The position numbers and the translations under genes are program-made. Positions 47,764-56,240 of a DNA stretch of 64,000 bases are shown here, piece after piece. The stretch lies in contig CAXAUZ010000009.1 in the NCBI GenBank assembly GCA_963972525.1, positions 71,022-135,021 of the forward strand. The letters are read 5' to 3'. The notes under the pieces are model-generated. The model saw nothing but the letters and a program-made list of their open reading frames with translations. It was not told the origin of the DNA and did no database searches. The DNA comes from Salinilacustrithrix sp003476595 (GTDB taxonomy: Bacteria > Actinomycetota > Acidimicrobiia > Acidimicrobiales > Salinilacustritrichaceae). Position 1 is the first letter of the stretch. Every line of letters begins with the position of its first letter.

Positions 47764-47778
47764 TCAACGGTTTGTTGA
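47764..47778. promoter_or_regulatory. Candidate cluster operator, copy 5 (reverse orientation)
   Basis: Plus strand TCAACGGTTTGTTGA, the exact complement of copies 3 and 4. It ends 21 bases before the GTG at 47800. A second dyad, CCGTCAC/GTGACGG (47782-47788/47800-47806), overlaps the start codon. Confidence 0.65.
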
Positions 47779-47799
47779 AGGCCGTCACACTGCGCAGCC

Positions 47800-48639
47800 G
47801 TGACGGTCCTCCTCCCCGACTCCCTCGACCGTGCGCTGGCGCACCTGGCTGCCGAACCGGGTGCGCACGTGCTCGCCGGTGGCACCGACTTCATGGTCGA
47901 GGTCAACTACGGCCACCGGCGCCCCGAGACCGTGCTCAGCCTGCGCCGCCTCGACGACCTGCGGATGTGGCACGTCGAGGCCAGCCACGTCGTGCTCGGG
48001 GCATGCGTCACCTACGCCCAGCTCCTCGACCCGGCGCTGGCCGACCTCATGCCCGGCCTGGCCCAGGCGGCCCGCACCGTCGGTTCCCCCCAGATCCGCT
48101 CCACCGGCACCATCGGCGGCAACCTCAGCACCGCATCGCCCGCCGGGGACATGCTGCCGGTGCTCGCCGCCCTCGATGCCGAGGTGGTGCTCGCCTCGTC
48201 GACCGGCGTGCGGACGCTGGCGCTGTCGGAGTTCGTGACCGGACCCAAGCGGACCGCCCGCCGAGCCGACGAGCTGCTGATCGCCGTCCGGGTGCCGGTG
48301 GCCAACGGCCCACAGGAGTACCTGAAGGTCGGTGTCCGCAACGCCATGGTGATCGCGGTGGCCAGCGTCGCCGTGGTCGTCGACCACGACGGGCGCACGG
48401 TCCGGGCCGCCCTCGGGAGCTGCGGCCCGGTGCCGGTTCGGTGCCACGACGCCGAGTCCTGGGTCGCACCGCTGGTCGACTGGGACGCCCGCCGCATCGA
48501 CGACCCCCGTACCCACGAGGCCTTCGGCGTCCGCTGCGCCGAGGCCGCCCGCCCCATCGACGACCACCGCTCCACCGCCGCATACCGGAGCCACGCCTGT
48601 CGGGTGCTGGCCCGCCGAGCCCTCGCGAGGTGCCTGTGA
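47800..48639 (+). CDS. Molybdenum hydroxylase FAD-binding subunit (XdhB/CoxM-like), 279 aa
   Basis: FAD subunit of a three-part xanthine-dehydrogenase-type enzyme. AHVLAGGTDFMVEVNYG is the first FAD motif and VGSPQIRSTGTIGGNLSTASP the second; the C-terminal CO dehydrogenase flavoprotein domain follows from about residue 175. It passes electrons from the Fe-S subunit to the acceptor. The 2Fe-2S gene begins with a GTGA overlap at 48636. An operator copy lies immediately upstream. The FAD subunit might also serve the XdhD-like enzyme, which lacks one. Confidence 0.87.
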   Translation: MTVLLPDSLDRALAHLAAEPGAHVLAGGTDFMVEVNYGHRRPETVLSLRRLDDLRMWHVEASHVVLGACVTYAQLLDPALADLMPGLAQAARTVGSPQIRSTGTIGGNLSTASPAGDMLPVLAALDAEVVLASSTGVRTLALSEFVTGPKRTARRADELLIAVRVPVANGPQEYLKVGVRNAMVIAVASVAVVVDHDGRTVRAALGSCGPVPVRCHDAESWVAPLVDWDARRIDDPRTHEAFGVRCAEAARPIDDHRSTAAYRSHACRVLARRALARCL

Positions 48640-49145
48640 CCGAGACGAACCCCACGGCCTGGCCCGCCGAGTCCACCTACGCGCTGCGCGTGAACGGCAC
48701 CGAGCACCAGGTGCCGGACTCCTGGGTGGGCGAGAGCCTCCTGCACGTCCTGCGGGAGCGCCTCGGCCTGTACGGCTCGAAGAACGCGTGCGAGCAGGGT
48801 GAGTGCGGCTCGTGCACGGTGCTGGTCGACGGCCGACCCGTGTGCGCGTGCCTCGAGCTGGCGGCCGGCTGCATCGACGCCGACGTGCGCACGGTGGAGT
48901 GCGTCGCCGCCGGCGAGCTGCTCCACGACGTCCAGGCGGCGCTGCTCGCCGAGGGCGGGGTGCAGTGCGGGTTCTGCACGCCCGGGTTCGTCGTCGCCAT
49001 CAGCGAGCTGCTCGACCGATCACCCGATCCCGGGCCCCTCGAGGTGCGCGAGGCCCTGTCCGGCAACCTGTGCCGGTGCACCGGCTACAGCCGGATCTTC
49101 GAAGCGGTCACCAGCGTGGTGGAGGTGCGCCGTGGCCGTCCGTGA
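48636..49145 (+). CDS. Molybdenum hydroxylase [2Fe-2S] subunit (XdhC/CoxS-like), 169 aa
   Basis: Plant-type ferredoxin domain with ACEQGECGSCTVLVDGRPVC (Cys52, Cys57, Cys60, Cys70) and a helical domain with VQCGFCTPGF and NLCRCTGYSRI. All eight ligands are present. The length equals that of stand-alone small subunits. The gene overlaps the FAD gene by GTGA and the large-subunit gene by 14 bases. Confidence 0.9.
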   Translation: MTETNPTAWPAESTYALRVNGTEHQVPDSWVGESLLHVLRERLGLYGSKNACEQGECGSCTVLVDGRPVCACLELAAGCIDADVRTVECVAAGELLHDVQAALLAEGGVQCGFCTPGFVVAISELLDRSPDPGPLEVREALSGNLCRCTGYSRIFEAVTSVVEVRRGRP

Positions 49146-51378
49146 CCGCGCTCGTGGCGGGCTCGGCACCGAGGCCGCCCGACCCGACGGCATCCCCAAG
49201 GTCCGCGGCGACTTCGCCTTCAGCTCGGACCTCCACGTCGACGGCATGCTCTGGGGTCGGACGCTGCGCTCACCGCACCCCCACGCACGGATCCGCACGC
49301 TCGACGTGACGCCGGCACTGGCGATCGCCGGGGTGTCCGCCGTCATCACCGCCGACGACGTCCCCGGCGAGCTGCACTACGGCCTGATCTCCGCCGACCA
49401 GCCGGTCTTCGCCCGTGACGTCGTCCGCTTCGTCGGCGAGCCCATCGCCGCCGTCGCCGCCGACCACCCGGAGACGGCACGCCGGGCACTGGAGGCCATA
49501 ATCGTCGAGTACGACGTGCTCACGCCGCTGGTGGATGCCGAGGCCGCCGCTGGCTGGGAGCCCATCCACCCGGACGGCAACGTGATCCGCAGCGTCGTGA
49601 TCCGCCGTGGCGATGCGGCAGCGACGGGCGACGTGATCGTCGAGGGCACCTACGAGATCGGCATGCAGGACCAGGCCTTCCTGGGACCGGAGTCGGGCCT
49701 CGCCATCCCCGCCGAGGACGGCTCGATCGACCTGCACGTGGCGACCCAGTGGACCCACAGCGACCGGGACCAGGTGGCGGCCTGCCTGGCCATGCCAACG
49801 GACATGATCCGCCTCCACCTCGCCGGCGTGGGGGGCGCCTTCGGTGCGCGGGAGGACGTGAGCATGCAGGTCCACGCCTCCCTTCTCGCCAAGGTCGCCC
49901 GGCGGCCGGTGAAAATGAGCTACCTGCGCGACGAGTCCTTCGTCGGTCACGTCCACCGGCACCCCGCGCGCTTCTGGATGCGGCACCACGCCGACCGCGA
50001 CGGCACCCTGCGCCGGGTGGAGGTCCGGACCACCTTCGACGGAGGCGCCTACGCGTCGTCGTCGATGGCGGTCATCGGCAACGCCGCCCGCTTCTCCGTC
50101 GGCCCCTACCGCGTGGAGTCGGTCGACATCGAGGCCACCGCCGTGCGGACCAACAACCCCCCGTGTGGCGCCATGCGCGGCTTCGGGTCGGTGCAGGTGT
50201 GCTTCGCCCACGAGTCCCAGATGGACCTCCTCGCTGCCGAGCTCGGCATGGACCCGGTGGAGCTGCGCCTCCACAACGCGCTCCGCACGGGCGACCGGCT
50301 CCCGACGGGCCAGGTCCTGCGGGGTGCGGCTCCGGTGGCGGAGTGCATCCGTGCGGCGATGGCCCACCCGATGCCGGACGCATCGCCCGACGAGGTGCTG
50401 GCCCGACCCGGCGGCGCCGGTCGCACGTCCACGGCGACCGAGATCCGTCGGGGGACCGGCCTGGCGGTCGGGATCAAGAACCTCATGTACTCCGAAGGCG
50501 AGAACGACACGGCCAGTGCGACGGTGCGCCTGGCCGGTGGCGTCGCCACCGTCAAGAGCGCAGCCGCCGAGGTCGGGCAGGGCTTCGTCACCATCGCCCA
50601 GCAGATCGTGCGGGAGGTCCTCGGCGTGGAGGAGGTCGTGTTCCACAGCGCATCGACCGCCGAGGTCGCATCGGCCGGATCCACCTCGGCGTCCCGGCAA
50701 ACGTGGATGTCCGGTGGTGCCGTGGCCCAGGCCAGCCGGCTGGTGGCCGCCGCCATCTGCCAGGCCGTGGCCCTCCGCGAAGGGCTGACACCCGAGGAGG
50801 TGTCGCTCGACGGCACGACCGTCGTCACCCCGACCGCTCGCATCCCGCTGGCCGATGCGGTCCCCGACCAGCCGATCGAGATCGCCACGACGTTCCACCA
50901 CGCACCGACCGAGCCGCTCGACGAGGACGGCCAGGGCGATGCCGACGTGTCCTTCGCCTTCGCCGCCCACCGTGCCGTCGTCGACGTCGACCCCGACCTC
51001 GGCCTGGTCCGGGTGGTCCAGATCACGACCGGCCAGGACGTGGGTCGGGTGCTGCACCCGACCCAGCTGCTCGGCCAGGTCGAGGGCGGCACAGTCCAGG
51101 GCATGGGGCTCGCCGTGATGGAGGAGATCGTGGTCCAGGACGGGTTCGTCAAGAACCCGAGCTTCACCGACTACCTCCTGCCCACGACGCTCGACGCGCC
51201 GGAGATACTGGCGACGTTCATCGAAGAACCCGAGCCCGATGCGCCGTTCGGCGCCAAGGGCGTCGGTGAGCCCCCCATCATCAGCAGCGGTCCCGCCGTG
51301 GTCGCCGCGATCCGAGACGCCACCGGTGCACCGCTGCGCCGCATGCCGGTGCGCCCCGCAGATGTCGCCCTCGGCTGA
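49132..51378 (+). CDS. Molybdenum hydroxylase large molybdopterin subunit (xanthine dehydrogenase type), 748 aa
   Basis: Catalytic subunit binding the Mo-cofactor: GVGGAFGAREDVSMQVHASLL, CGAMRGFGSVQVCFAHESQMD, AAAEVGQGFVTIAQQ and GAKGVGEPPI with the catalytic Glu. Order and length fit XdhA/CoxL-like subunits; the CoxL-specific active-site loop is absent, so a purine or other N-heterocycle is more likely than CO. GTG at 49132 has GGAGG six bases upstream and overlaps the previous gene by 14 bases. Confidence 0.87.
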   Translation: MAVRDRARGGLGTEAARPDGIPKVRGDFAFSSDLHVDGMLWGRTLRSPHPHARIRTLDVTPALAIAGVSAVITADDVPGELHYGLISADQPVFARDVVRFVGEPIAAVAADHPETARRALEAIIVEYDVLTPLVDAEAAAGWEPIHPDGNVIRSVVIRRGDAAATGDVIVEGTYEIGMQDQAFLGPESGLAIPAEDGSIDLHVATQWTHSDRDQVAACLAMPTDMIRLHLAGVGGAFGAREDVSMQVHASLLAKVARRPVKMSYLRDESFVGHVHRHPARFWMRHHADRDGTLRRVEVRTTFDGGAYASSSMAVIGNAARFSVGPYRVESVDIEATAVRTNNPPCGAMRGFGSVQVCFAHESQMDLLAAELGMDPVELRLHNALRTGDRLPTGQVLRGAAPVAECIRAAMAHPMPDASPDEVLARPGGAGRTSTATEIRRGTGLAVGIKNLMYSEGENDTASATVRLAGGVATVKSAAAEVGQGFVTIAQQIVREVLGVEEVVFHSASTAEVASAGSTSASRQTWMSGGAVAQASRLVAAAICQAVALREGLTPEEVSLDGTTVVTPTARIPLADAVPDQPIEIATTFHHAPTEPLDEDGQGDADVSFAFAAHRAVVDVDPDLGLVRVVQITTGQDVGRVLHPTQLLGQVEGGTVQGMGLAVMEEIVVQDGFVKNPSFTDYLLPTTLDAPEILATFIEEPEPDAPFGAKGVGEPPIISSGPAVVAAIRDATGAPLRRMPVRPADVALG

Positions 51379-51871
51379 CCCGCCACACGATCGCGAGGTC
51401 CTGACCTGGGCCAGGTTCGGGTCCGCCGCGCGCGAGCTCGCCCAGGCCGTGCACGACAGCGGGTTCCGACCCGACATCGTCCTCGCCATCGCCCGCGGCG
51501 GACTCACGGTTGCCGGTGCCGTCGCCTACGCGCTCGGCATCAAGAACTGCTCGGCGATCAACGTCGAGTTCTACACCGGGATCGAGTCGCGCCTCGAGAT
51601 GCCCGTCCTGCTGCCCCCGACGCTCAACCTCGTCGACATCCAGGGCGCTCGCATCCTCGTGGCCGACGACGTGGCCGACACCGGGCACACGCTGCGGTTG
51701 GTGCGCGAGGTGATCGCCCAGCACGTCGCCGAGGCGCGCACCGTCGTGCTGTACCACAAGCCCCGTTCCGTGGTGTCGCCCGACTACGCCTGGAAGCAGA
51801 CCGACCGCTGGATCGACTTCCCCTGGTCGGACCAGCCACCGGTCACCGACCCCACGGCCACCGGCGCGTGA
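51362..51871 (+). CDS. Phosphoribosyltransferase, xanthine/hypoxanthine type, 169 aa
   Basis: Type I PRTase: the PRPP-binding loop is ILVADDVADTGHTLRLVRE, and IVLAIARGGLTVAGAVAYALG and VLYHKPRSVVSPDY complete the pattern of archaeal/bacterial XPRT-HPRT-like enzymes. It would salvage a free purine base to a nucleotide. ATG at 51362 overlaps the large-subunit gene by 17 bases. Salvage next to degradation suggests that bases taken up can go either way. Confidence 0.82.
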   Translation: MSPSADPPHDREVLTWARFGSAARELAQAVHDSGFRPDIVLAIARGGLTVAGAVAYALGIKNCSAINVEFYTGIESRLEMPVLLPPTLNLVDIQGARILVADDVADTGHTLRLVREVIAQHVAEARTVVLYHKPRSVVSPDYAWKQTDRWIDFPWSDQPPVTDPTATGA

Positions 51872-53031
51872 GCCTCCCCGCCTTCGGCGCGGCCTTCCGC
51901 CGGCTGTTCCTCGTCCGGCTCGTCGGCACCGTCTCCCTCCGCTTCGCCTATCCCTTCCTGCCCGCCATCGCCGATGGCCTCGACGTCGGCATCGGTGCGG
52001 TGGGGCTCGCCCTCGCCGCCGGTGAGGGTGCGGGGCTGCTGGCCCCGCTCGTGGGCCGGCGCCTCGATCGCATCGGTCGCCGGCGCGGCATGACCGACGG
52101 CCTGGTCATCGGCGCCGTCGGCTGCGCCGTCGCCGCGATCGCCCCGGGCGTCGTCGGGTTCGGGATCGGCCTGTTCGGCATCGCCGTCGGCCGGGCGTTC
52201 TACGACATCTCCATGGGCGCCTGGATCGGCGACGAGGTGGAGTTCGCCCGGCGAGGGCGGGCGAGCGGCATCGGGGAGCTGGCCTGGTCCGGGGCGTTCC
52301 TCCTCGGCGTGCCGGTCGCCGGGCTGGTCATGTCGGCCACGAGCTGGCGGGTGCCCTACCTGCTGTCGGCGTTGGTGATGCTGGCCTCCATCCCCGTGGT
52401 GCGGGCCACGCTCGACACCCGCACACCGCAGGGTGTCGTCGGCGCACCGCCCGCCGCCCAGGCCCGGCCGACCCTGCTGCACCTCGCGGTGTTCTGCACC
52501 TCCCTCGGCGCCGCCCTGCTCCTCGTGACCGAGGGCGCCTGGTTCGAGCTCGACCTGGGCCTCACCGAACGGGCGATCAGCGGCGTCGTCGTCCTGCTCG
52601 GCGTCGGTGAGGTCGTGGGCGCTCTCCTCGCCGCCGGCCTCGCCGACCGCATCGGCAAGCGGCTCACCATGATCGCCGGCCTCGTGGCGCTCGTGCCCGC
52701 AGCGGTGGCGATGGGGGTCATCGAGTCGAACCAGGTCGCCGGCGTCGCCGCAGCCTTCGTCGTGGGCCTCGGCTTCGAGCTGGCCTTCGTCTCGGCGCTC
52801 CCTCTGGTCGTCGAGGTGCCCGAGGAGCGGCGAGCCGGCTCCCTCAGCCTCGCCATCGCCTCGCTGACCGGCGCACGCACGGTGGCGGCGATCGTGGGCA
52901 CCGCAGTGTTCGATGCGAGCGGGATGGGCGCGGTCGCGGTGCTCGCCATCCCGGCGCTGCTCGCCGGGATCATCGTGGTGGCCACCTCCGTGCGGGAGCC
53001 GACCGTCGCCCCGGTGGGGTCCCCGTCATGA
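51868..53031 (+). CDS. Major facilitator superfamily transporter, 387 aa
   Basis: About twelve hydrophobic helices in two halves, with a short charged loop LVGRRLDRIGRRRGMTDGL between helices 2 and 3 (MFS signature) and a repeat ADRIGKRLTMIAGL in the second half. Substrate unknown; position suggests a nucleobase, nucleoside or breakdown product, import or export. GTG at 51868 overlaps the PRTase stop (GTGA), and the nucleoside hydrolase gene overlaps its end (ATGA). Confidence 0.82.
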   Translation: MSLPAFGAAFRRLFLVRLVGTVSLRFAYPFLPAIADGLDVGIGAVGLALAAGEGAGLLAPLVGRRLDRIGRRRGMTDGLVIGAVGCAVAAIAPGVVGFGIGLFGIAVGRAFYDISMGAWIGDEVEFARRGRASGIGELAWSGAFLLGVPVAGLVMSATSWRVPYLLSALVMLASIPVVRATLDTRTPQGVVGAPPAAQARPTLLHLAVFCTSLGAALLLVTEGAWFELDLGLTERAISGVVVLLGVGEVVGALLAAGLADRIGKRLTMIAGLVALVPAAVAMGVIESNQVAGVAAAFVVGLGFELAFVSALPLVVEVPEERRAGSLSLAIASLTGARTVAAIVGTAVFDASGMGAVAVLAIPALLAGIIVVATSVREPTVAPVGSPS

Positions 53032-54008
53032 GCGCCGAGCGGCGCCGGCAGGTCGTGGTGGACTCCGACGGCGGGGTCGACGACGCCATCGCCCTCTCCT
53101 GGCTCCTCCAGCGCGATGACGTCGAGGTGGTCGCCGCCGTGGCCGTGTGGGGCAACGTCGCCGTCGCACAGGCCGCTCGCAACCTGCGCGTGGTGCTCGA
53201 GCGGTTCGGTCACGGGCACGTGCCCGTCCACGTCGGCCGGGCGGGTCCGTACGAGCCGGCGCCACACATCGGCGTCGCCGACTTCGTGCACGGCACCGAT
53301 GGGCTCGCCGACATCGGCCTCGTCGACCCGGTCGCCGGCCCCGTCGTCGGGGATGGGATCGGTGCGCTGGTCTCGCTCGCTGCCCCGCAGCGGACGCTGC
53401 TGACGCTCGGGCCGCTCACCAACGTCGCCGATGCCATCTCTCGAGATCCGTCGTTCGCCAGTCGCTGGGCCGACATCGTCGTCATGGGCGGGGCCTCCGC
53501 GGACCCCGGCAACGCCCTGCCCGGCGCCGAGGCCAACGTCGCGCACGACCCCATCGCCGCCCACACCGTGCTCTCGGCATCCTGGCGCCAGCCGCCGTTG
53601 CTCGTCGGGCTCGACGCCACCCAGACCGCGACGCTCGGACCGCAGGACGTGGAGCTGCTCCACGAGGAGCGCAGCGACGGTGCCCGCTTCGTCGCTCCCC
53701 TGTTCGACTTCTACCGGGCCAAGGGCGGTTCGTTCTGCACGCCCGGCGAGTGCCCGTGCCACGACCTGCTGGCCGCCATGGCCGCCGTCGACCCGTCCGT
53801 CGTCGAGATCGCCGAGCTGCCCGCCACCGTCGTCGCCGAGCCCGGTCCGACGTGGGGCGTCACCGTGGTCGACCGCCGCTGGCTGGCCTGGCGACAGGCG
53901 GCCGACTTCCACGAGCAGGACGCGCACGGCGACCTGCACCCCATCCGTTGGGCCGTGCGCGGCGAGCGCGACCGGTTCCGTCACCACGTCAGGAGCTGGT
54001 GGTCATGA
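53028..54008 (+). CDS. Inosine-uridine-preferring type nucleoside hydrolase, 326 aa
   Basis: The calcium-binding start is VVVDSDGGVDDAIAL, the family's DxDxGxDD motif with Ser and Gly substitutions that keep all Asp residues. LLTLGPLTNVADAI, VVMGGASADPGN, AEANVAHDPIAAHTVL and CPCHDLLAAMAAVDP are the other family blocks, with the His of the last acting as acid. It splits ribonucleosides to base and ribose. This complements the BMP-type nucleoside importer and feeds bases to deaminases and dehydrogenases. ATG overlaps the transporter stop. Confidence 0.88.
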   Translation: MSAERRRQVVVDSDGGVDDAIALSWLLQRDDVEVVAAVAVWGNVAVAQAARNLRVVLERFGHGHVPVHVGRAGPYEPAPHIGVADFVHGTDGLADIGLVDPVAGPVVGDGIGALVSLAAPQRTLLTLGPLTNVADAISRDPSFASRWADIVVMGGASADPGNALPGAEANVAHDPIAAHTVLSASWRQPPLLVGLDATQTATLGPQDVELLHEERSDGARFVAPLFDFYRAKGGSFCTPGECPCHDLLAAMAAVDPSVVEIAELPATVVAEPGPTWGVTVVDRRWLAWRQAADFHEQDAHGDLHPIRWAVRGERDRFRHHVRSWWS

Positions 54009-55360
54009 GCGAAGGCAGCAGGGCTGCGACCCTCGTCCGGGGCGGCGTCGTCCTTCCCATGGAGGGCGACAAGCAGGTACACGACCCCGGCTCGGTCCTC
54101 ATCTTGGGCGACACCATCGTCGCCGTCGGGCCCGTCGAGGAGGTCGACCGCCATCCGGACGCAGCCGGTGCGGAGGTCGTCGATGCCACCGGGCACGCCG
54201 TCATCCCGGGCCTGCAGAACACGCACCTGCACAGCGGGCTGCTGCGCGGCACCGCCGAGTCGATGTCGCTGTGGGACTGGCTGCAGTCCTACGTCGACCC
54301 GGCCCACGCCGTGGTGACGCCCGAGATCGCACGCGCCGCTTCCTACCTGGCGTACACGGAGGGGCTGCGGTTCGGGACCACCTCGGTGCTCGACATGTGG
54401 CGGTACATGGAGGGCTCGGCGGAGGCGGCGACCACGCTCGGCACGCGGGCGACGCTGGCGCCCTACGTCGCCGACGTGGAGGGCTACGACTACTTCGAGT
54501 CGATCGAGTCGAACCGGGCGCTGCTCGAGACCCATCGCAGCGCTGCGGGCGGCCGCGTCCGCACGTGGCTCGGCCTGGAGCACCTCTTCTACTGCACGCC
54601 CGACGCCTTCCATGCCGCCGCCGAGCTGGCCGAGGAGTTCGACACGGGCATCCACACCCACTCGAGCGAGACCATCTGGGAGGTCCAGGAGTCGCTGTCC
54701 CGCTTCGGTCGACGTCCCATCGAGGAGATGTTCAACCGAGGCATCCTCGGACCCCGAACGGTGATCGCGCACTGCGTCTGGCTCGACGACCGGGAGCTCG
54801 CGCTGCTGGCCGAGACGGGCACGAGCGTGGCGCACTGCCCCTGCTCGAACATGAAGCTGTCCTCGGGTCCGGCCCGGGTCGGCGACATGCGACGCATGGG
54901 CGTCACCGTGGGGCTCGGCACTGACGGTGAGAAGGAGAACAACAACCTCGACATGGTCGAGGAGCTGAAGTTCGCCTCGCTGCTCCAGAAGGTGTCGACG
55001 CTGGATCCGACCACCGGCGACCCGTGGGACATCCTCGACATGGCCACCGCAGCCGGCGCCCGTGCCCTCGGCATCGGGGACCTGGTGGGGACGCTCGAGC
55101 CCGGCAAGCGAGCCGACCTCGTGACCGTGGACCTGCGCCAGCCGCACTTCGTGCCTGTGCTCTCGGGGCCGCACTTCAACGTCGCCGCGCACCTCGTCTT
55201 CAGCGCATCGGGCCACGACGTCGCCGACGTGTGGGTGGACGGTCTGAGGCTGGTCGCTGACGGCTCCGTCCTGACGGTCGATGTCAACGCCGTGCAGGCC
55301 GACGCACAGGCCGCTGCCGAGGAGCTCTTCGAACGTCGGGCCGCGCACCTCGCCGGCTGA
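54005..55360 (+). CDS. Amidohydrolase-superfamily deaminase (chlorohydrolase/guanine-deaminase-like), 451 aa
   Basis: Beta-sandwich and TIM barrel with VIPGLQNTHLHSGLLRGTAE (HLH metal site), TGIHTHSSETIWEVQE, VIAHCVWLDD, VAHCPCSNMKLSSG and VGLGTDGEKENNNLDM (catalytic Asp). This is the TrzA/AtzF/5'-methylthioadenosine deaminase group; in this setting a purine or triazine-like ring deaminase is likely. ATG overlaps the nucleoside hydrolase stop (ATGA). It is the last gene of the plus-strand operon begun at 47800. Confidence 0.82.
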   Translation: MSEGSRAATLVRGGVVLPMEGDKQVHDPGSVLILGDTIVAVGPVEEVDRHPDAAGAEVVDATGHAVIPGLQNTHLHSGLLRGTAESMSLWDWLQSYVDPAHAVVTPEIARAASYLAYTEGLRFGTTSVLDMWRYMEGSAEAATTLGTRATLAPYVADVEGYDYFESIESNRALLETHRSAAGGRVRTWLGLEHLFYCTPDAFHAAAELAEEFDTGIHTHSSETIWEVQESLSRFGRRPIEEMFNRGILGPRTVIAHCVWLDDRELALLAETGTSVAHCPCSNMKLSSGPARVGDMRRMGVTVGLGTDGEKENNNLDMVEELKFASLLQKVSTLDPTTGDPWDILDMATAAGARALGIGDLVGTLEPGKRADLVTVDLRQPHFVPVLSGPHFNVAAHLVFSASGHDVADVWVDGLRLVADGSVLTVDVNAVQADAQAAAEELFERRAAHLAG

Positions 55361-55370
55361 CGCCCTCCGG

Positions 55371-56171
55371 TCAGCGCCCCAGCCGGAACACGGGCCAGCC
55401 GATCTCGGTGCGCCATGCGGATGGGTCGTCGGTGTCCTGCGGCCCGACGAGGTAGGTCTCGCGGACGGCGTCGCCCCACGCGAGTGCGTTGTCCACCCAG
55501 CTGCCGAGCTGGCCGTAGGTGACGTCGATGTCGTGGTGCTCGCCATGGTGGGTGGTCACGGCCAGCTCGCAGGCCGGCAAGGTGGCGGGGTGCACACGGC
55601 CCACCTGCGGGGGGTCGACCGTCGGTCGGTACACCAGCAGGCGTCCACGGCCGTTCTCGAAGAGGGCGTTGTCGTACAGGCCTCCTGGGCTGCCTGTGCG
55701 CTCGCTCACCACGGCGTCCAGCTCGGCCATCGCACCGGCGTACCAGTCGAGGACGTCGTCCCGGTCCACGTCGTCCTCGATGGCGGCCACCGTCATGGCC
55801 GGCATGTCGCGCACCTCGACGTCCACGTCCACCGGCTCGGGCTGGAGCAGCCGCTGGAGCGACTCCACCGCCGCGCGCGTCCGGTCCAGCTTCGATTCGA
55901 GCCGCCGCAGGTGGTCGGCGACGAGCTCTGCACGCTCCGCCGGGTCCGGGGAGCGCATGATGCGTCGGACGTCGGCGACGGGGACGTCGAGCTCGCGCAG
56001 GCGGTGGATCACCTGCGCTGCGGGGACCTGGTCCACGGCGTAGTACCGGTACCCGCTCGAGCGGTCGACCCGGGCCGGCTCGAGCAGGCCGACGTCGTGG
56101 TAGCGGCGGAGGGCGCGGACGCTCAGGTGCGTGAGGCGGGAGAACTCGCCGATCGAGAGCACGAGGGCCAC
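55371..56171 (-). CDS. MerR-family regulator with GyrI-like effector domain, 266 aa
   Basis: The N-terminal winged helix SIGEFSRLTHLSVRALRRYHD and ARVDRSSGYRYYAVDQ is diagnostic of MerR proteins of the BmrR/BltR type. A coiled coil (about 75-110) links to a C-terminal GyrI-like ligand domain of about 150 residues. Such proteins sense aromatic or cationic small molecules. GTG at 56171 has GGAGG eight bases upstream. It is divergent from the SnoaL-like gene, with a MerR-like promoter between. Confidence 0.83.
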   Translation of the reverse strand: MALVLSIGEFSRLTHLSVRALRRYHDVGLLEPARVDRSSGYRYYAVDQVPAAQVIHRLRELDVPVADVRRIMRSPDPAERAELVADHLRRLESKLDRTRAAVESLQRLLQPEPVDVDVEVRDMPAMTVAAIEDDVDRDDVLDWYAGAMAELDAVVSERTGSPGGLYDNALFENGRGRLLVYRPTVDPPQVGRVHPATLPACELAVTTHHGEHHDIDVTYGQLGSWVDNALAWGDAVRETYLVGPQDTDDPSAWRTEIGWPVFRLGR

Positions 56172-56203
56172 TGTGAGCCCTCCCCCCGGGCAGAGTCCAG
56201 CGC

Positions 56204-56234
56204 TTGACCCTCTCCGGGTGGAGTCGTGCACGGT
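56204..56234 (+). promoter_or_regulatory. Candidate MerR-type promoter
   Basis: TTGACC at 56204-56209 followed by an imperfect dyad (GACCCTC...GGAGTC) in a long spacer, as in MerR-controlled promoters with 19-base spacing. The -10 would be the GC-rich CACGGT at 56229-56234, so support is weak. Transcription would begin near the ATG at 56241. Confidence 0.35.
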
Positions 56235-56240
56235 GCCGAG

